A stretch of 64,000 nucleotides of DNA from Aporrectodea caliginosa (lineage: Eukaryota; Annelida; Clitellata; Crassiclitellata; Lumbricidae): positions 646,001 through 710,000 of the forward strand of contig JACEVL010000100.1 in the NCBI GenBank assembly GCA_020284085.1. Reading direction: 5' to 3'. Both the position numbers and the translations under genes were made by a program. The notes under the pieces are model-generated. The model made no database searches, had not been told where the DNA came from, and worked only from the letters and a program-made list of their open reading frames with translations. How positions within the stretch are numbered: the stretch's first letter is position 1; every line of letters starts with the position of its first letter. Positions 22,128 through 33,176 of this stretch are shown here, piece by piece.

Positions 22128-22996
22128 CCCGTTAGTATTGACGAGCGGTGCTCGTCATGAATTATCGGTATGCTGTGTGCCCTTATGACGAGCGGCGCTC
22201 GTCATGCACACAGTCGCTTCTATGCCTAGTGTGGCACTGTAGACACTACATATTATTCAAAGCCTAGGGACATGAAAGTCAGCAGAGTATATTCTGCAAT
22301 GTTTGGACTACTATTGGGCTACTTTTGTACTCTATTTGTAAAGCTGATGTCAGTGCTAGAAGTGCTAAATGTGTTGCGCGTTTTTAGGTGTTTTATCACA
22401 GATGCTTTGCAGTTACTACTAGCATTTTATTATGACAACGTTCCACATATTTCGATAAGTGTTGACATTTTTACATAACTGCAAAGAGGTTTACTAAAGA
22501 ACAAGTGCTTCGTACGTTAGTAGACCGCAATTTTAGTGTCGTGTTTGTTCCAAGAAAGCAGTGGCTCGGGAAGTGTTTGAAAGTTGTGTAGCCTATTCAG
22601 CCTCAGCCAAGTACCTACCTAAGGTTGATAAAGTTATATATTATTATATCCGATATCAAAGTAGGCTATATCACTGTATTATTTTTATATCAATGATTGT
22701 TTTGAAGCATATCCTACCAAAATAAAATAATGGAAATATCATGTGGCTGAAATAATGACCCAGTCTGCATACCTTTCTTGCATACTAGGTACTCAGTATC
22801 TATTGATAATAAATTAGCAATAGAAATGGTCACATAAACATGATATTTTTAGTCTTATTATTACGGATTATAGTAATTGCAACAGTGAATGTAGCACAGA
22901 AACTACAACTGCAACAATACCAAAAATTTTAATCTGCATGTTGGCTGTCGGCACACGAGGCTTTGTCTGACCTATGACCGCTCGGCAGCTAAAGGG
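22128..22996. mobile_element. Nonautonomous piggyBac-like element
   Basis: 869 bp flanked by TTAA (22124-22127 and 22997-23000). Ends are CCCGTTAGTATTGACGAGCGG and, inward from the right, CCCTTTAGCTGCCGAGCGG, an imperfect terminal repeat beginning CCC as in piggyBac. Subterminal perfect palindromes built on GACGAGC-N3-GCTCGTC lie at 22140-22156 and 22185-22205. There is no transposase frame inside. The right end stops 41 bp before the next exon, so the element supplies none of the splice acceptor itself but borders the branch-point zone. Confidence 0.8.
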
Positions 22997-23037
22997 TTAA
23001 AGGAAAATTACAAATATCTTGGAACTGTTTGTTTTAG

Positions 23038-23093
23038 GTGAAGTGAAAATCACAAAACATCTTGCATGGGAAGATATATTAAGTCAGATAGAG
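23038..23093 (+). CDS. GLB1L2-like: GH35 beta-galactosidase-like exon
   Basis: Encodes GEVKITKHLAWEDILSQIE, corresponding to the YEPLTPVLYLSLWDAL segment of vertebrate GLB1L2. Acceptor TTGTTTTAG ends at 23037; donor GTACAT starts at 23094. It enters with two bases (completing Gly with the previous G) and leaves in phase 0. The acceptor lies just downstream of the piggyBac-like element. Confidence 0.85.
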
Positions 23094-23164
23094 GTACATT
23101 TTCTGTTGTTTTCATTGCTATTATGGCATCATCAACCTCATCATCAACCAATCAATGGAACTCA

Positions 23165-24436
23165 GCAACAGTTTTTGAACATTCATTCATTCATTCATTC
23201 ATTCTGGAGTGCTCCCAGCCCGGCCATGGCTAAAGAAAAAAGGACTTGAGTGATTTATAAAAATGCAGCTCTGATGGTAGGTCATTTCAGATGGAGGGGC
23301 CTGCAACCAAGAAAGCTCAGTGCTGCCTAGCAGTCAAGCGAGCCCGTGGAACTAGGAGTTGCCCCGTCATCACGGAGCGAAGCACCCAACGTGCTACAAC
23401 GTCGGACACTGGGCGGCAGAGGTCACACAGATAAGATGGAGCACAGCCAAGGATGCAGCGTGAAACCAAAGAAGCAATACGGTATGATATCCATTGGGTC
23501 ACAGGCAGCCAGTGCAACACATCACACATGTAGGCAGAGACAGAGCCGAATTTGGGAATTCGCCCAATAAGCCGAGCAGCTGAGCGCAGAACTCAATCTA
23601 GTTGCCTCAGAACCCCAAGGGGAAAGCCAACGAGGATCGAGCAACAGTGGTCAATTCGACTAGTAACGAAAGCTTGCACAAGAACCACTAGTGCATCATG
23701 AGAAAGAGAGCGAGAAACCACTTGGAGCTGGCAAAGCTGATAATAACAGCTTCGAGAAACCAACTTCACATGTTGAGAAAGACTAAGTTCTTGGTCAAGG
23801 TCACGAACTGTTAGGGAAAAAGTTATACCAGGAAAGACCCGAGCAAGCTGGAGCAAATCAATACTATCTAGTTGCCGACGGCTGCCTAGCCAAATAAACT
23901 GAGTCTTGGATGGATTTCAGAGAAGTTGATTTGAGGCCTTCCTAGAGGAAAGGACATCTATCGTTAGGCACAGTAGCGACTGAGTCTGATGGATGGGAAT
24001 GGATGTAAGCTTGGACATCATCTGCAAAGAGCTGGTGCAGAAGCCCCTGAGACGTCAGCAGAGGACAGAGATCAGCCGTATAGAGAAGATACAAAAGAGG
24101 ACCTAGGACGGAGCCCTGGGGCACACCAAAAGGGGCGGGGACCCAAGGGGACCTAGAGGAGCCAACAACTGCACAGTTTGTGCGTTCAGATAGAAAGGAT
24201 CGAAGCCATTCTAAAGGCTGGTCAACCAATCCAAAGGAAGTAGAGAGGCGCTGAAGAAGGATGGAGTGGTCCACAGAATCAAAGGCAGAGCTAACATCGA
24301 AAAGAGCTAGGAGTGTAACCTGGCCAAGGTCCATAGCGCTATAGAAGTTAGATAGAAGCCGGAGCAGAAGGGTCTCCGTGGAGTGATTCCTGCGGAAACC
24401 AGACTGCTGTTGATGGATCAGCTCATGACTGGAGCT
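23165..24436 (-). mobile_element. LINE with GAAT-type tail, RT to 3' end (family E)
   Basis: The minus strand contains QQSGFRRNHSTETLLLRLLS (24430 downward), ALFDVSSAFDSVDHSILLQR, FGVPQGSVLGPLLYLLYT and LFADDVQAYIHS (catalytic FADD) in one frame to about 23942, then TFSLTVRDLDQEL through SRIDHCCSILVGFP, and VLHWLPVTQWISYRIASLVS to the end. Frames shift at about 23930 and 23560. The 3' end is CATGGCCGGGCTGGGAGCAC and (GAAT)n. The SINE at 35880 shares this tail type. Confidence 0.85.
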
Positions 24437-24809
24437 GACATTTTCTTATTCTGTACGACTTCTAGTTACATGTCTGAGTCCTCATCTGGTGTATATATAT
24501 ATGGTTTAGTTGAGGCTGGAAAACTAGTAAATGGCCTAGTGGAGTATTGAAGTGCTGGAGCATGACCTGGATATTAATAGTGAACCCATATCATGACTTA
24601 AATGTTATAGTCTTACATATTCTGTCATGTAATTATGGTAATTGTGCATACATTGATTTATATAGCATCGTTGATAGCAAGCTACTTCTAGGATGCTTTT
24701 CAAAGCTGTCTACTGTCGGAGCAAATGCTAATGCAGGTTATGTAGGAAGTGCATTTTTAACTGTTTTTTTTTAAAACATGAAGGCTTTTGATTTCCTGAA
24801 TAGGTACGG
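24437..24809. other. AT-rich intron, nothing recognised
   Basis: Contains only a short TATA run near 24493. No exon or repeat termini are seen. Confidence 0.4.
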
Positions 24810-25395
24810 TAAGATTCTTCCAGGTACGTGGACCAGCGACCCAAAAGCCCAATAATCCATTGTAGTTTTAGTTGGCACGAAAAGATCAGCGGACTTTGAT
24901 AATCGCAGCCGCGACCTGTTGGGATCGTCCAATAGCAGCCTGATGTTGTCTGCGAGATAGCATGGTGTGCAGCTGTTGAGACATTTATAGACCAGGATGC
25001 AGAAGAGTTTTAATTTGATGCACTTGCCTATTCTGAGCCACTAAAGCCCATCTTTTGTAGTGGCTGTAATGTGGTCAAACTTTTTTTAATCGCATGACCA
25101 GACGTGCAGCAGCGTTGATGACCGCCTGAAGCCGAATGATACTGCGCTGTTTCAAGCCATCAAAGGCGACATTGCAGTAATCGATTCGGCTCAGGATTAA
25201 ACTTTGCACAAGATGGCGAGTCACATCCTGTGTGAGAGACTGCAAAACAGACCTCAGCTGTCTCAGGATTGCAAAGCTGGTCCTCACAAGTCCTGTGATG
25301 TGTGACGTCACTGATAGTTCAAGGAAAAAAAGAGATCGCAGACCTCGTTCTTTGGTTCTTGTGACCTGGAAATTGCAGAATTACTTGAGGCAGGC
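24810..25395 (-). mobile_element. LINE C-terminal fragment (family H)
   Basis: The minus strand encodes TSHITGLVRTSFAILRQLRS, SRIDYCNVAFDGLKQ and NAAARLV (25311-25075), then degenerate C-terminal sequence to about 24810. The SRIDYCN and AARL blocks identify a CR1/L2-type LINE. There is no clear tail. Confidence 0.72.
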
Positions 25396-25606
25396 CAGAG
25401 TTTTTGGTAGGACATTAGTGTCCGCTACGGGGACGTCTCATTATATCTGTTCATTGATCAATGGCCTAATAGTGAATCTGATGTGGAGTTAAAACTTGAC
25501 AACCTTCTTGTATGTTTAGACTTTATGCACTTCTACTGCAACCGATTCTGCACGTTGCAGATAGCTTCATTTTGCACCTGATATTGTTTTTGGTGTTTGA
25601 TCTTTA

Positions 25607-25990
25607 GTGTTTGTTGGTGTTTGTCTTGAGTGTTTATTCAGTGTTTGTCTTGAGTGTTTGTTGGTGTTTGTCTTGAATGAGTGTTGGTGTTTGTCTTGAG
25701 TGTTTGTTGGTGAAGGACTTGCCCAGGTTTGTTGGTGTTTGTCTTGAGTGTTTGTTGGTGTTTGTCTTCGAACCCGTCAACCCTCCAGCTGTCAAGGCAC
25801 CGAGTCATGACCCCTACACCACCGTTTGTCTTGAGTGTTTGTTGGTGTTTGTCTTGAGTGTTTGTTGGTGTTTGTGTGTTTGTTGGTGTTTGTCCACGTT
25901 TGTAATGGTGTTTGTCCAGTGTTTGTTGGTAAAGATCCGAGTGTTTGTTAATCTCTGACAAACCGACCCGTTTGTTGGAAGCGAACCTTG
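25607..25990. repeat. 23-bp minisatellite, interrupted
   Basis: Head-to-tail copies of TGTTTGTTGGTGTTTGTCTT plus GAG (23 bp), broken by degenerate segments such as CGAACCCGTCAACCCTCC at about 25770. The minus strand gives a repetitive open frame of K-T-N-T-N-K-H-S-R-Q type, which is a by-product of the repeat. It pairs with the cleaner array at 27327-27556. Confidence 0.9.
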
Positions 25991-26840
25991 GGCGTTTGTT
26001 GGCAGGCACCAACCCACTCTTGGCCACTCATATCTACACACTACACAGGGCCACGGACGTGTGTATCCGAGTGTGCCTATGTAGGTCACAGCCACTGAAG
26101 AGGTTAGCACTGCAGATAATTCTATTAGCTCTGTTGTTAACGAAAACGATTTAACAGCTGTGAAACTTAATTCAGTCTCAGTTGCTCAGTCAGAGGATTT
26201 AGGAAATTAGGAGTAAGCACAGTAACAGACGTTGGTCATCGCTCATCAGAATGATTTTGGATTAGCTGTTGCCTGTCATACAAAGTTAACTGATGCAGAC
26301 AAATTTCGATTTCTGATTTCTGATTGAATTCTATAGGCCTATACAGACCTATATGCTCCACCAGAATCGTATCCGTGGCCTAGCACTTCGCATTGCACAA
26401 CCCCTCTTGTAAATCCTGGCTAAGCCACTTATTTAATTAAGTCAGTGACTCACTTTAAATTTGTGGTCATATTATAGTTGAATCATTTGAATTTGTAAAA
26501 ACACTGCTTATCAGTATTTGGAGATTCATCAGCAGTCAGCCTAGAATTGATTATTGGTTTTGTGGAAAGCATAAAAGTTTTCAAATTTAATAATGGAAAT
26601 TTGAGTTATTATTCAAATAAAAAATACTTTAACTTGCTGCTGGTCTGGAAGTCATCATAATAAATAATTGATACCAAATTACCAACAGTTAATATATTCC
26701 ATTAAATTGATGATGAATTAAATAGGATAAATTATCATCAGAAATCTGGAGCTCAATTAAGGAAAGAAAGTTCAGTGCTCGCTGAAAGTCAGAATTACAA
26801 ACGAGAGATGAAACTTTACAATCCTTGCAATTATTGTTAT

Positions 26841-26843
26841 ATA

Positions 26844-26885
<42 letters not shown>

Positions 26886-26888
26886 TTT
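26841..26888. repeat. (ATT)n microsatellite
   Basis: Uninterrupted ATT repeats of about 45 bp just before the dead exon copy; absent from the second duplication unit, so gained after or at the duplication. Confidence 0.9.
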
Positions 26889-27126
26889 GTCATTGACAGG
26901 CTATCCCTTTTTTTTAATTGATGTATCAATGAACCTCTGATTTAAAAATTAATTTGGCAGGGGACAGTTATTATTATTACATTTATTATTATTCATCATA
27001 TGAGAGTTTGATAGCCTTTCTATAGGCTTACATCAGACTTGGGCTTAATGATAAAATTGAAAAAACGAGGGGCCCTGATGGACTGTGTAAAATGTCTGCC
27101 CCGGGGCCAAAAACTGGCTCTACGCC

Positions 27127-28400
27127 CTGGCCAGAGTTTTTGGTAGGACATTAGTGTCCGCTACGGGAGACGTCTCATTATATCTGTTCATTGATCAATG
27201 GCCTAATAGTTAATCTGATGTGCAGTTCACTTGACAACATTCTTGTATGTTTAGACTTTAGACTTCTACTGCAACCGATTCTGCACTTTGCAGATAGTTT
27301 TCATTTTGCAAAGGATTTATCATGCTTTGTTGGTGTTTGTCTTGAGTGTTTGTTGGTGTTTGTCTTGAGTGTTTGTTGGTGTTTGTCTTGAGTGTTTGTT
27401 GGTGTTTGTCTTGAGTGTTTGTTGGTCAGGGATTCTTGAGTGTTTGTTGGTGTTTTTCTTGAGTGTTTGTTGGTGTTTGTCTTGAGTGTTTGTTGGTGTT
27501 TGTCTTGAGTGTTTGTTGGTGTTTGTCTTGAGTGTTTGTTGGTGTTTGTCTTGAGTGATTATTGTATCAGGGCGCTTGCCTATTATGATGTTAAGTGTCA
27601 TTAGTACTCATGATTGTTATAATCTTGAGTCAGCATTGATGACTCTTACAAGTTCCGACAACTAGTAAGAGTCATCAATGGCAGACTCGTGCACACACTT
27701 GCTGAGCCCAACCAACAGATTCCCAACTAGAGTTGACAGATGACAACTAGGTCAGAGTTACTGTGGCATGTAGTATCTAGACTGAGGAACAGCAATGGTG
27801 GGCATGGTGTTCCCCCGCCAGTGACTCACGGTTGTCTCATTATCCAGCAGTCCCTCACAGATGGATGAGGGACGCAATGCCTGGAAATCTCTCAAACCTC
27901 CAGAACAGAAGAAGAACAGATATCCGTCACCTGCATGACAGTTGATAGTGAAGACATTCCGGGATTGACATCCAGAGATTTGCTCCACCGGGTCAAAGGT
28001 CGCCTGACGTAGATGATGTAAAGCAGGTCTGTAGGGCTGAGGCAGTGAGTGTTATTAACTGAAGACATATTTTGACAGTTGAATAGTTTAGAGTGTACAA
28101 TGTACATAGCATTAGTTTGTTTGGAATAAGAGATTAAATTAAATTATTAAATTAATAAATTAATTAATTGATTAAATACTAGCTATTGCATATATGAGAT
28201 TTGTCCCAAATAAATAAAGGATTATTTTACAGTTCAGTGGCTCGCTGCATCAACAGTTGTAATTTGTTAAGGATGAAACTTTACAATCCTTGCAAGAACT
28301 TGTTATATAAGGACTTATTATATTAAGGACCCTGCAATTAAATTGACCTTTTTATTTTTGTCATTGACAGGCTATCCCTGCTCAGGAATTGATGACCATG
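27127..28400. repeat. 1.7-kb tandem duplication, second unit with live exon
   Basis: Begins GGCCAGAGTTTTTGGTAGG as in the first unit and continues through the minisatellite into the intron leading to the exon at 28371. Homology in the middle (27560-28230) is poor, indicating replacement or fast divergence there. Confidence 0.78.
27327..27556. repeat. 23-bp minisatellite, regular array
   Basis: About ten copies of the TGTTTGTTGGTGTTTGTCTT-GAG unit, with one interruption (CAGGGATTC at 27427-27435). It is more homogeneous than the array at 25607, consistent with more recent local expansion. Confidence 0.93.
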
Positions 28401-28526
28401 GAACAGCTCAAGGCTGTTTATCAACAATGGCGGAGGACAAAGTTACGGTTTCATTTTGTACCAGAAAGTCATAGGAGATGTGAAAAAAGTTTTGTTGCCT
28501 GGATAAAGTGCAGGGACAGAGCAATT
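28371..28526 (+). CDS. GLB1L2-like: GH35 beta-galactosidase-like exon with double frameshift
   Basis: Acceptor TTGACAG ends at 28370 and donor GTAAGT starts at 28527; phase 0 on both sides fits its neighbours. The exon frame is open for all 52 codons. It starts with family-like AIPAQELMTMEQLKAVYQQ and ends KCRDRAI, but the middle reads WRRTKLRFHFVPESHRR, which is not family-like. The expected NNGGGQSYGFILYQK through KKVLLPG appears in the +1 frame from about 28423 to 28503 and meets a TAA at 28504-28506. One extra base near 28425 and one missing base near 28502 would explain this. It is either a sequencing or assembly error pair, or a compensated mutation. Confidence 0.75.
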
Positions 28527-28970
28527 GTAAGTCAAAATCCCTGATTTTAGCATTGCCTGTAATCATCAGATTTAAGGGAATTTTACAAAATCCTGTTTTT
28601 TCAGGTAGTTTGTAACCCATGTCGATAATTTTCCTCACTTTCAGGCAATCTGTCAACTTTTCAAAAGTTGTATAGGAATATACAAAATCCCTGGTTTTTT
28701 CAGGGATTTGTAAACATATATTGGGGATTTTACAAATTGCCTAAAAATTTCAGGCATTTACATGTGTATGTAGTTTTATATTGCTGGTATATACACGTGT
28801 GACTTGGCACATGACCAACATTATATGGGCCTAAAATTTAGGCAGACCCCAGTCCTCATAAAATTTATGCCTTGGAAAGACAAAATGCTTATATTCGTGC
28901 TCATTTCAGAAAATGTTTAGGAAATTGTCATTTAAACCTTCTGTAGCACTCATGTCTAATGTACAAAGCT

Positions 28971-28974
<4 letters not shown>
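28527..28974. other. AT-rich intron start
   Basis: Contains three diverged copies of a FCAGGNATTTGTA-like motif (TTTCAGGTAGTTTGTAA, TTCAGGGATTTGTAAAC, TTCAGGCATTTACATG) at 28600-28760, spaced about 70-80 bp, a loose repeat of unknown type. No exon is seen. Confidence 0.4.
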
Positions 28975-29031
<57 letters not shown>

Positions 29032-29105
29032 GAAACTTGATATAGCGCCCTTCAAGATATCTTCTCAAAGGCGCTCCCGGCCCAACCACGGCTGAAAAGA
29101 ATAGT
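28975..29105 (-). mobile_element. LINE/SINE 3' tail with (CAAT)n
   Basis: A 55-bp CAAT array joined to ATATAGCGCCCTTCAAGATA and TTCTCAAAGGCGCTCCCGG, the reverse complement of a family E 3' end. The body is missing. Confidence 0.72.
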
Positions 29106-29127
29106 TTTCAGAGAGGTATAAAATGCA

Positions 29128-29690
29128 CGTAATGTAATGTAATGTAAGTAACAAAACATTTATAAAAGCGCCACTTAAGAGTCTCTCAGAAGCGCTCAAC
29201 ACGTGGCCATCAAACAGCTGAAAAAGTGCGTCTTTAAGATGGAGAAAACCATATAGCCGCGTGCAGCACGCACAGACGGCGGAAGAGCGTTCCAGATCCA
29301 GGTAGGAGATAGAGTTCTAGAGGAAGGCCATTCCAGATACTCTGTCCCACAACCGAGAAGGCTCGATGTTGCATTATAGAAGTGCGTGCAAATGGGACAC
29401 TCAGGCCACTGTGGACTGCAGAGCGAAGGGGTCGGCAGCCAATATTGGCAGAAATAGTGCGACAGAGCTCCTGCAGATAAGCAGGCGCAGTACCAACGAG
29501 GCTACGCCAAACGAAGGCAGAGACCCTAAACGAGATGCATTGTGGTAGTGGCAACCAGTGCAGGACATCCCAATGGTCCATCAAAACAAACCATGCTGTA
29601 ATCAGGTCAATATTCAGAAGATCAGTCCATAAGACAGAGAGAGAGGAAGCCTATGGACGACGATGAACAGGTTGAAAAAGGTAAAGTTTG
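29128..29690 (-). mobile_element. LINE fragments: family G tail joined to family E-like body
   Basis: 29128-29300 matches the 3' end at 21217 (TAATG array, GCGCCACTTAAGAGTCTCTC). From about 29300 the sequence switches to another C-terminal LINE frame on the same strand: VLHWLPLPQCISFRVSAFVW, GCRPLRSAVHSGLSVPFART and FSVVGQSIWNGLPLELYLLP (29584-29310). Either two insertions abut or the element is a mosaic. Confidence 0.72.
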
Positions 29691-29919
29691 AAAAAGGTAA
29701 TATTTGGAAATGGTAAGAATTGGTGATAAGCCTGTAAGTAAAGAATGTTTATGTCTGGTGAACCTCATCTGATAACATAGTCAGAATTAAATGACCGGGT
29801 AACCTACATTATCAGTTATTTTTCTACTGCTAGCTAAACAATGTCAATTATGTCACCTTCAACAATGATTTCTTAACGTATTGGCCAAAAGGTGACAAGT
29901 GGCCAGTCTTTGTACCCAC

Positions 29920-30803
29920 TAGTGTTGTTGTCATTAACAAAAACTAAAATGAAAACATTCGCTAACAAAAACTGAAGGTTTTAGTTAACTGAACTGAAAC
30001 TAAAATGAAAACTAAAGAAAACACAATAACAAAATAAAACTGAAACTTGCAAAAGCGGCCAAAATATGATAACTGAAACTAAAACAGTTGAAACTAATAA
30101 TAAAGAAAACATGTAACAAAAACCTAAACGAAAACACACAATGAAAACCTACCATCCCAGAATATTCAATATCTTAGGGCATGGGGCAGAGTCCTTGGAA
30201 ATTGGAGAATCACTTGATATCCTTTTCGCGTTTTAGCCTGTATTCGGCAGTTTGTTTGGTAATCTTCCGATCTTTGGAATTTTATAAAGTCGTCATAAAT
30301 TCAACAAGAAATGTTTACTACATTTAACATTAAAAGGACGTATATCATGTATGATACATGGCATTTTGGAATTTTATAAAGTCTTCATAAAATTGAACAA
30401 GAAATTTTTCCCAGATTTGTTATTAAAAGGACATATATCATGTATGATAGATGGCATGTTGCTATGCTGTAAGAATAATGGTTGCTATTGCATATTAGCA
30501 GCAATGTGATGTACACTGTTGATGACTAAGTCAACGAATAACTGAAACTGGAACCAGAACTAAAACTGAAGAAACTGAAACTATAACCAGGAAGTTTCAG
30601 TTTCTATTAGCTAACATCAAAACTAAAACTAAAACTTGGCAAAATAATGAAAACTGATAATAACTAAAACACCTAATATGTGAAACTAATAATAACTTAC
30701 ACTAAAACTTGGCGATGTAACTTAAACTAATAATAACTAAAGCACCTAAGATGTGAAACTAATAACTGAAACTAAAACTCGAGACAAAACTAAAACAACA
30801 CTA
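29920..30803. mobile_element. hAT MITE with A-rich AAACTAAAACTGAAAC body
   Basis: Ends TAGTGTTGTTG and, on the other strand, TAGTGTTGTTTTAGTTTTG, flanked by GTACCCAC (29912-29919) and GTGCCCAC (30804-30811), an 8-bp target duplication with one mismatch. The 884-bp interior is largely short degenerate repeats of AAACTGAAACTAAAA type around a non-repetitive core (30150-30530) that itself has an internal 50-bp duplication (TTTTGGAATTTTATAAAGTC at about 30273 and 30363). It is noncoding. Confidence 0.72.
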
Positions 30804-30811
30804 GTGCCCAC

Positions 30812-31805
30812 TGTTTTTGTAATAGTGAGAACCATTTGGTTCAGGACTGCAGGGATGGGTTTGCTGTTGCCAGGTAAAACAAATTCTGTCTTTTGGACGA
30901 CTTAGAAGATAAGAAGATCATATAAGAAATATCTTTGCGTAGGTTGACAATCTGCGCTCCAGACCGCATCCATTCGCCCTTCCAGCCAAAGACAATAAGA
31001 ACTTCTTATCACCAATGATGTTCAAATATGTCTATTAGCCATAATAAATGCAGATAAAGATTGTCACCAAGTGATGTTTTTATAACCCGACAATTTATAA
31101 CAGTATCATTGGTTGTTTATGACAACAAGAACCGATAGAATAAACGAATATACAGTCTATGTTTCTGTTCTGAAATTGATTGGTTGTCAACAGCTTTGAG
31201 TTGCGAGCATGACCCACAACAATTACATCTTTTGTAGATTAATTACTGTTAAGCGTGAAAGCTGTCTTGTTACTCAGTTGCAATGTCTACTCTTCAATAC
31301 GTATTAGCTATGCAGTACACATGAAAGAAACCTACAAAAACAGGGAACTTTTGTTGTTGCACAATGCACATACAGTGCAACAACAACTCCGTAGCATGAC
31401 TTCTGGTTTCTCCGATTTACTAGATTTTGTCTCTAGTGAACCCGTGATTTGGACGTTTAACTTGAAGCGACCATTGACTGATACCTTGTGCATATTATGA
31501 TAATGAGACTATAGTAGTCATTAGATTAGATAGAGGCTGCCAATGATGTGGAGGCAGAGGCAGAACATTCTTCCTTATGTACTGCCAGAATGGCTGGATA
31601 ACATCTAGGTTATGATGCTCCTGCTATTATATACTGTTAGTAGGTAAGACATTATCTGTAAATATGTAGTACATATCTGAATATGTAGCATCTGGTCATG
31701 TAATGATCTCACAGAGGCCATGGAGAATGATGAGGGATGCCACTTAGAAAGACATTTTAGCTCATCATGTAGAATTCACATTATGTAGCATGCATGTTTT
31801 TGCAG
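30812..31805. other. Intron, nothing recognised
   Basis: No family-like frame, repeat ends or exon until the GTTTTTGCAG acceptor at 31796-31805. Confidence 0.42.
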
Positions 31806-31974
31806 GTGATGTTAAACGGTAAAGAATTGGAGACTGTTGATAGCAGTAAGCATGATAATGTCATAAGCTTACCAACGGAGCCAGGAAGAAATGTCCTAAA
31901 TATTCTGGTAGAAAATTTGGGTCGTGTGAACTATGCCAGTTTCAAAAGCTCTAACCTTAACGAGCAGCATAAAG
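31806..31974 (+). CDS. GLB1L2-like: GH35 beta-galactosidase-like exon, beta-domain
   Basis: Encodes VMLNGKELETVDSSKHDNVI, then PGRNVLNILVENLGRVNYAS and NEQHK. The ILVENLGRVNYG segment is a hallmark of the GH35 C-terminal jelly-roll domains. Acceptor TTTTTGCAG ends at 31805; donor GTAGTA starts at 31975. It enters in phase 0 (RAI joined to VMLNG) and leaves with one base, which makes Gly with the next exon (HKG-LKAV). Confidence 0.92.
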
Positions 31975-32210
31975 GTAGTAGTTGTTCTTTATGTTGTTTG
32001 CATTTTGTGTTTCTTGTTGTGTTGAGCGTGTTGAGACTGATTTGCTACATTTTGTATATTGTGTCATTTCAGTTGCAGGATGCTGCCTGTGGGGTTTTAA
32101 ATATTCTTCACCTAAGTTAGGTGAATTGATGATAACTTTATGATTTATGGATAATTTTGCTATTTTTTTCTCCTCTTATTGTTCCATCTGACTTAGATTT
32201 TGGCAGAGCT

Positions 32211-32370
32211 GTATGGTCTTGGGATGTCTCAAGATTGATTTTACGATCATCTTGTTCTTAGTCTTGGGAATCCATTGTCTTGGTCTCAGTCTCAGTCTTG
32301 TCTCGACTTTTTGAAATCAGTCTTGAAGCAAAAGTCTTGTTCTATATTGGACAAGTGGTCTCGATAAATA
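32211..32370. repeat. Diverged TCTCGGTCT-type repeat fragment
   Basis: GTCTTGGTCTCAGTCTCAGT and related runs resemble the GTCTCGG-rich body of the hAT element at 37267, including a GAAGCAAAAGTCTTGTTCT segment matching AAGCGAAAGTCTTGTTCT there. Ends are not resolved. It is probably an old copy of the same family. Confidence 0.55.
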
Positions 32371-32876
32371 TCTTTCTTTTTTGTTGCACTCCAAAATTTG
32401 CCTGCTGCAAAAAGAACTGGTAATTTTTAAGTTGGAAGTGCACTGGAAGTGCTGAAAATTGGTCTTTCTTGTCGGATTCTTGGCTTCTTATGTGCAGCTC
32501 TACCTTGGTAATAACTCTGCTTCTAAATTTGTTTATCTACAGTGGGTTGAAGTCGTCATGCATAGCTAGTTTTGGTGCATTTTATAATTTGTTTCTAATC
32601 GGTATAAATACAATCTGAGTTTTCCACACCTGAGCAAAAGATACTGCTGTTTGGATTGCAGCAGAATAACTGAGATCAAGTTCCTAATTTATGAATTTAT
32701 TTTTTACCTATGATAAAATTCTAAATCTTAACAGAGGTGTACTGGTAGTCAAGTATTTTATCCCTGGTGATAAGAACATGGCGAAGATGAGTAGATGAGC
32801 TTCAGCTCCATGTTGTAACAATGACTACAGTTTTAAGAGTGTATGCATAGTATACACACACGTACATGCTCACCCC

Positions 32877-32901
32877 CCACACACACACACACACACACAC
32901 C

Positions 32902-32938
<37 letters not shown>

Positions 32939-32945
32939 ACAACAC
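32877..32945. repeat. (CA)n microsatellite
   Basis: About 65 bp of CA dinucleotides with a few interruptions. Long frames on both strands here are products of the repeat. Confidence 0.93.
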
Positions 32946-33091
32946 ACATACACAAAATGTTACAATGAACCTCATACAAAAATGTTCTAATAAATTTAAT
33001 TTTGTTTGGTGTGTGATGTACTCAGAATGCATTATAAAAATGTTCAGTTTCATGCATGAAATTTCTGTTGCATTAAAATGTTTTATGTTAG

Positions 33092-33176
33092 GTTTGAAGG
33101 CTGTGCACTTAGATGGAAGGATTTCCAAGGACTGGTTGATATACCCCATCGAAATGAAGAAGTCATTTATTGACAG
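33092..33176 (+). CDS. GLB1L2-like: GH35 beta-galactosidase-like exon
   Basis: Encodes GLKAVHLDGRISKDWLIYPI and EMKKSFIDR, matching the KGLIGNLYLNDSPL-W-IY-MKKSF pattern of vertebrate GLB1L2/3. Acceptor ATGTTAG ends at 33091 and donor GTGAAT starts at 33177. It enters with two bases and leaves with two (AG of an Arg codon). Confidence 0.92.

Larger units (their letters stand above)
25397..26940. repeat. 1.7-kb tandem duplication, first unit with dead exon
   Basis: Three ordered blocks recur in 27127-28400: a leader (25397-25575), a 23-bp minisatellite and an intron/exon boundary (26771-26940). At 26891-26907 the acceptor TTGACAG and first exon bases GCTATCCC are present, but the exon then turns into a T-run and reaches a stop after about 13 codons. 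This unit therefore carries a dead copy of the exon at 28371. Confidence 0.8.

Noticed and set aside
25607..27556. Possible CRISPR-like array
   Set aside because: Units are contiguous with no unique spacers, and the setting is an animal intron.
25638..27601. Open frames rich in N, T, K, Q and H on the minus strand
   Set aside because: Translations of the 23-bp minisatellite; no start context or conservation, and unit length is not a multiple of three.
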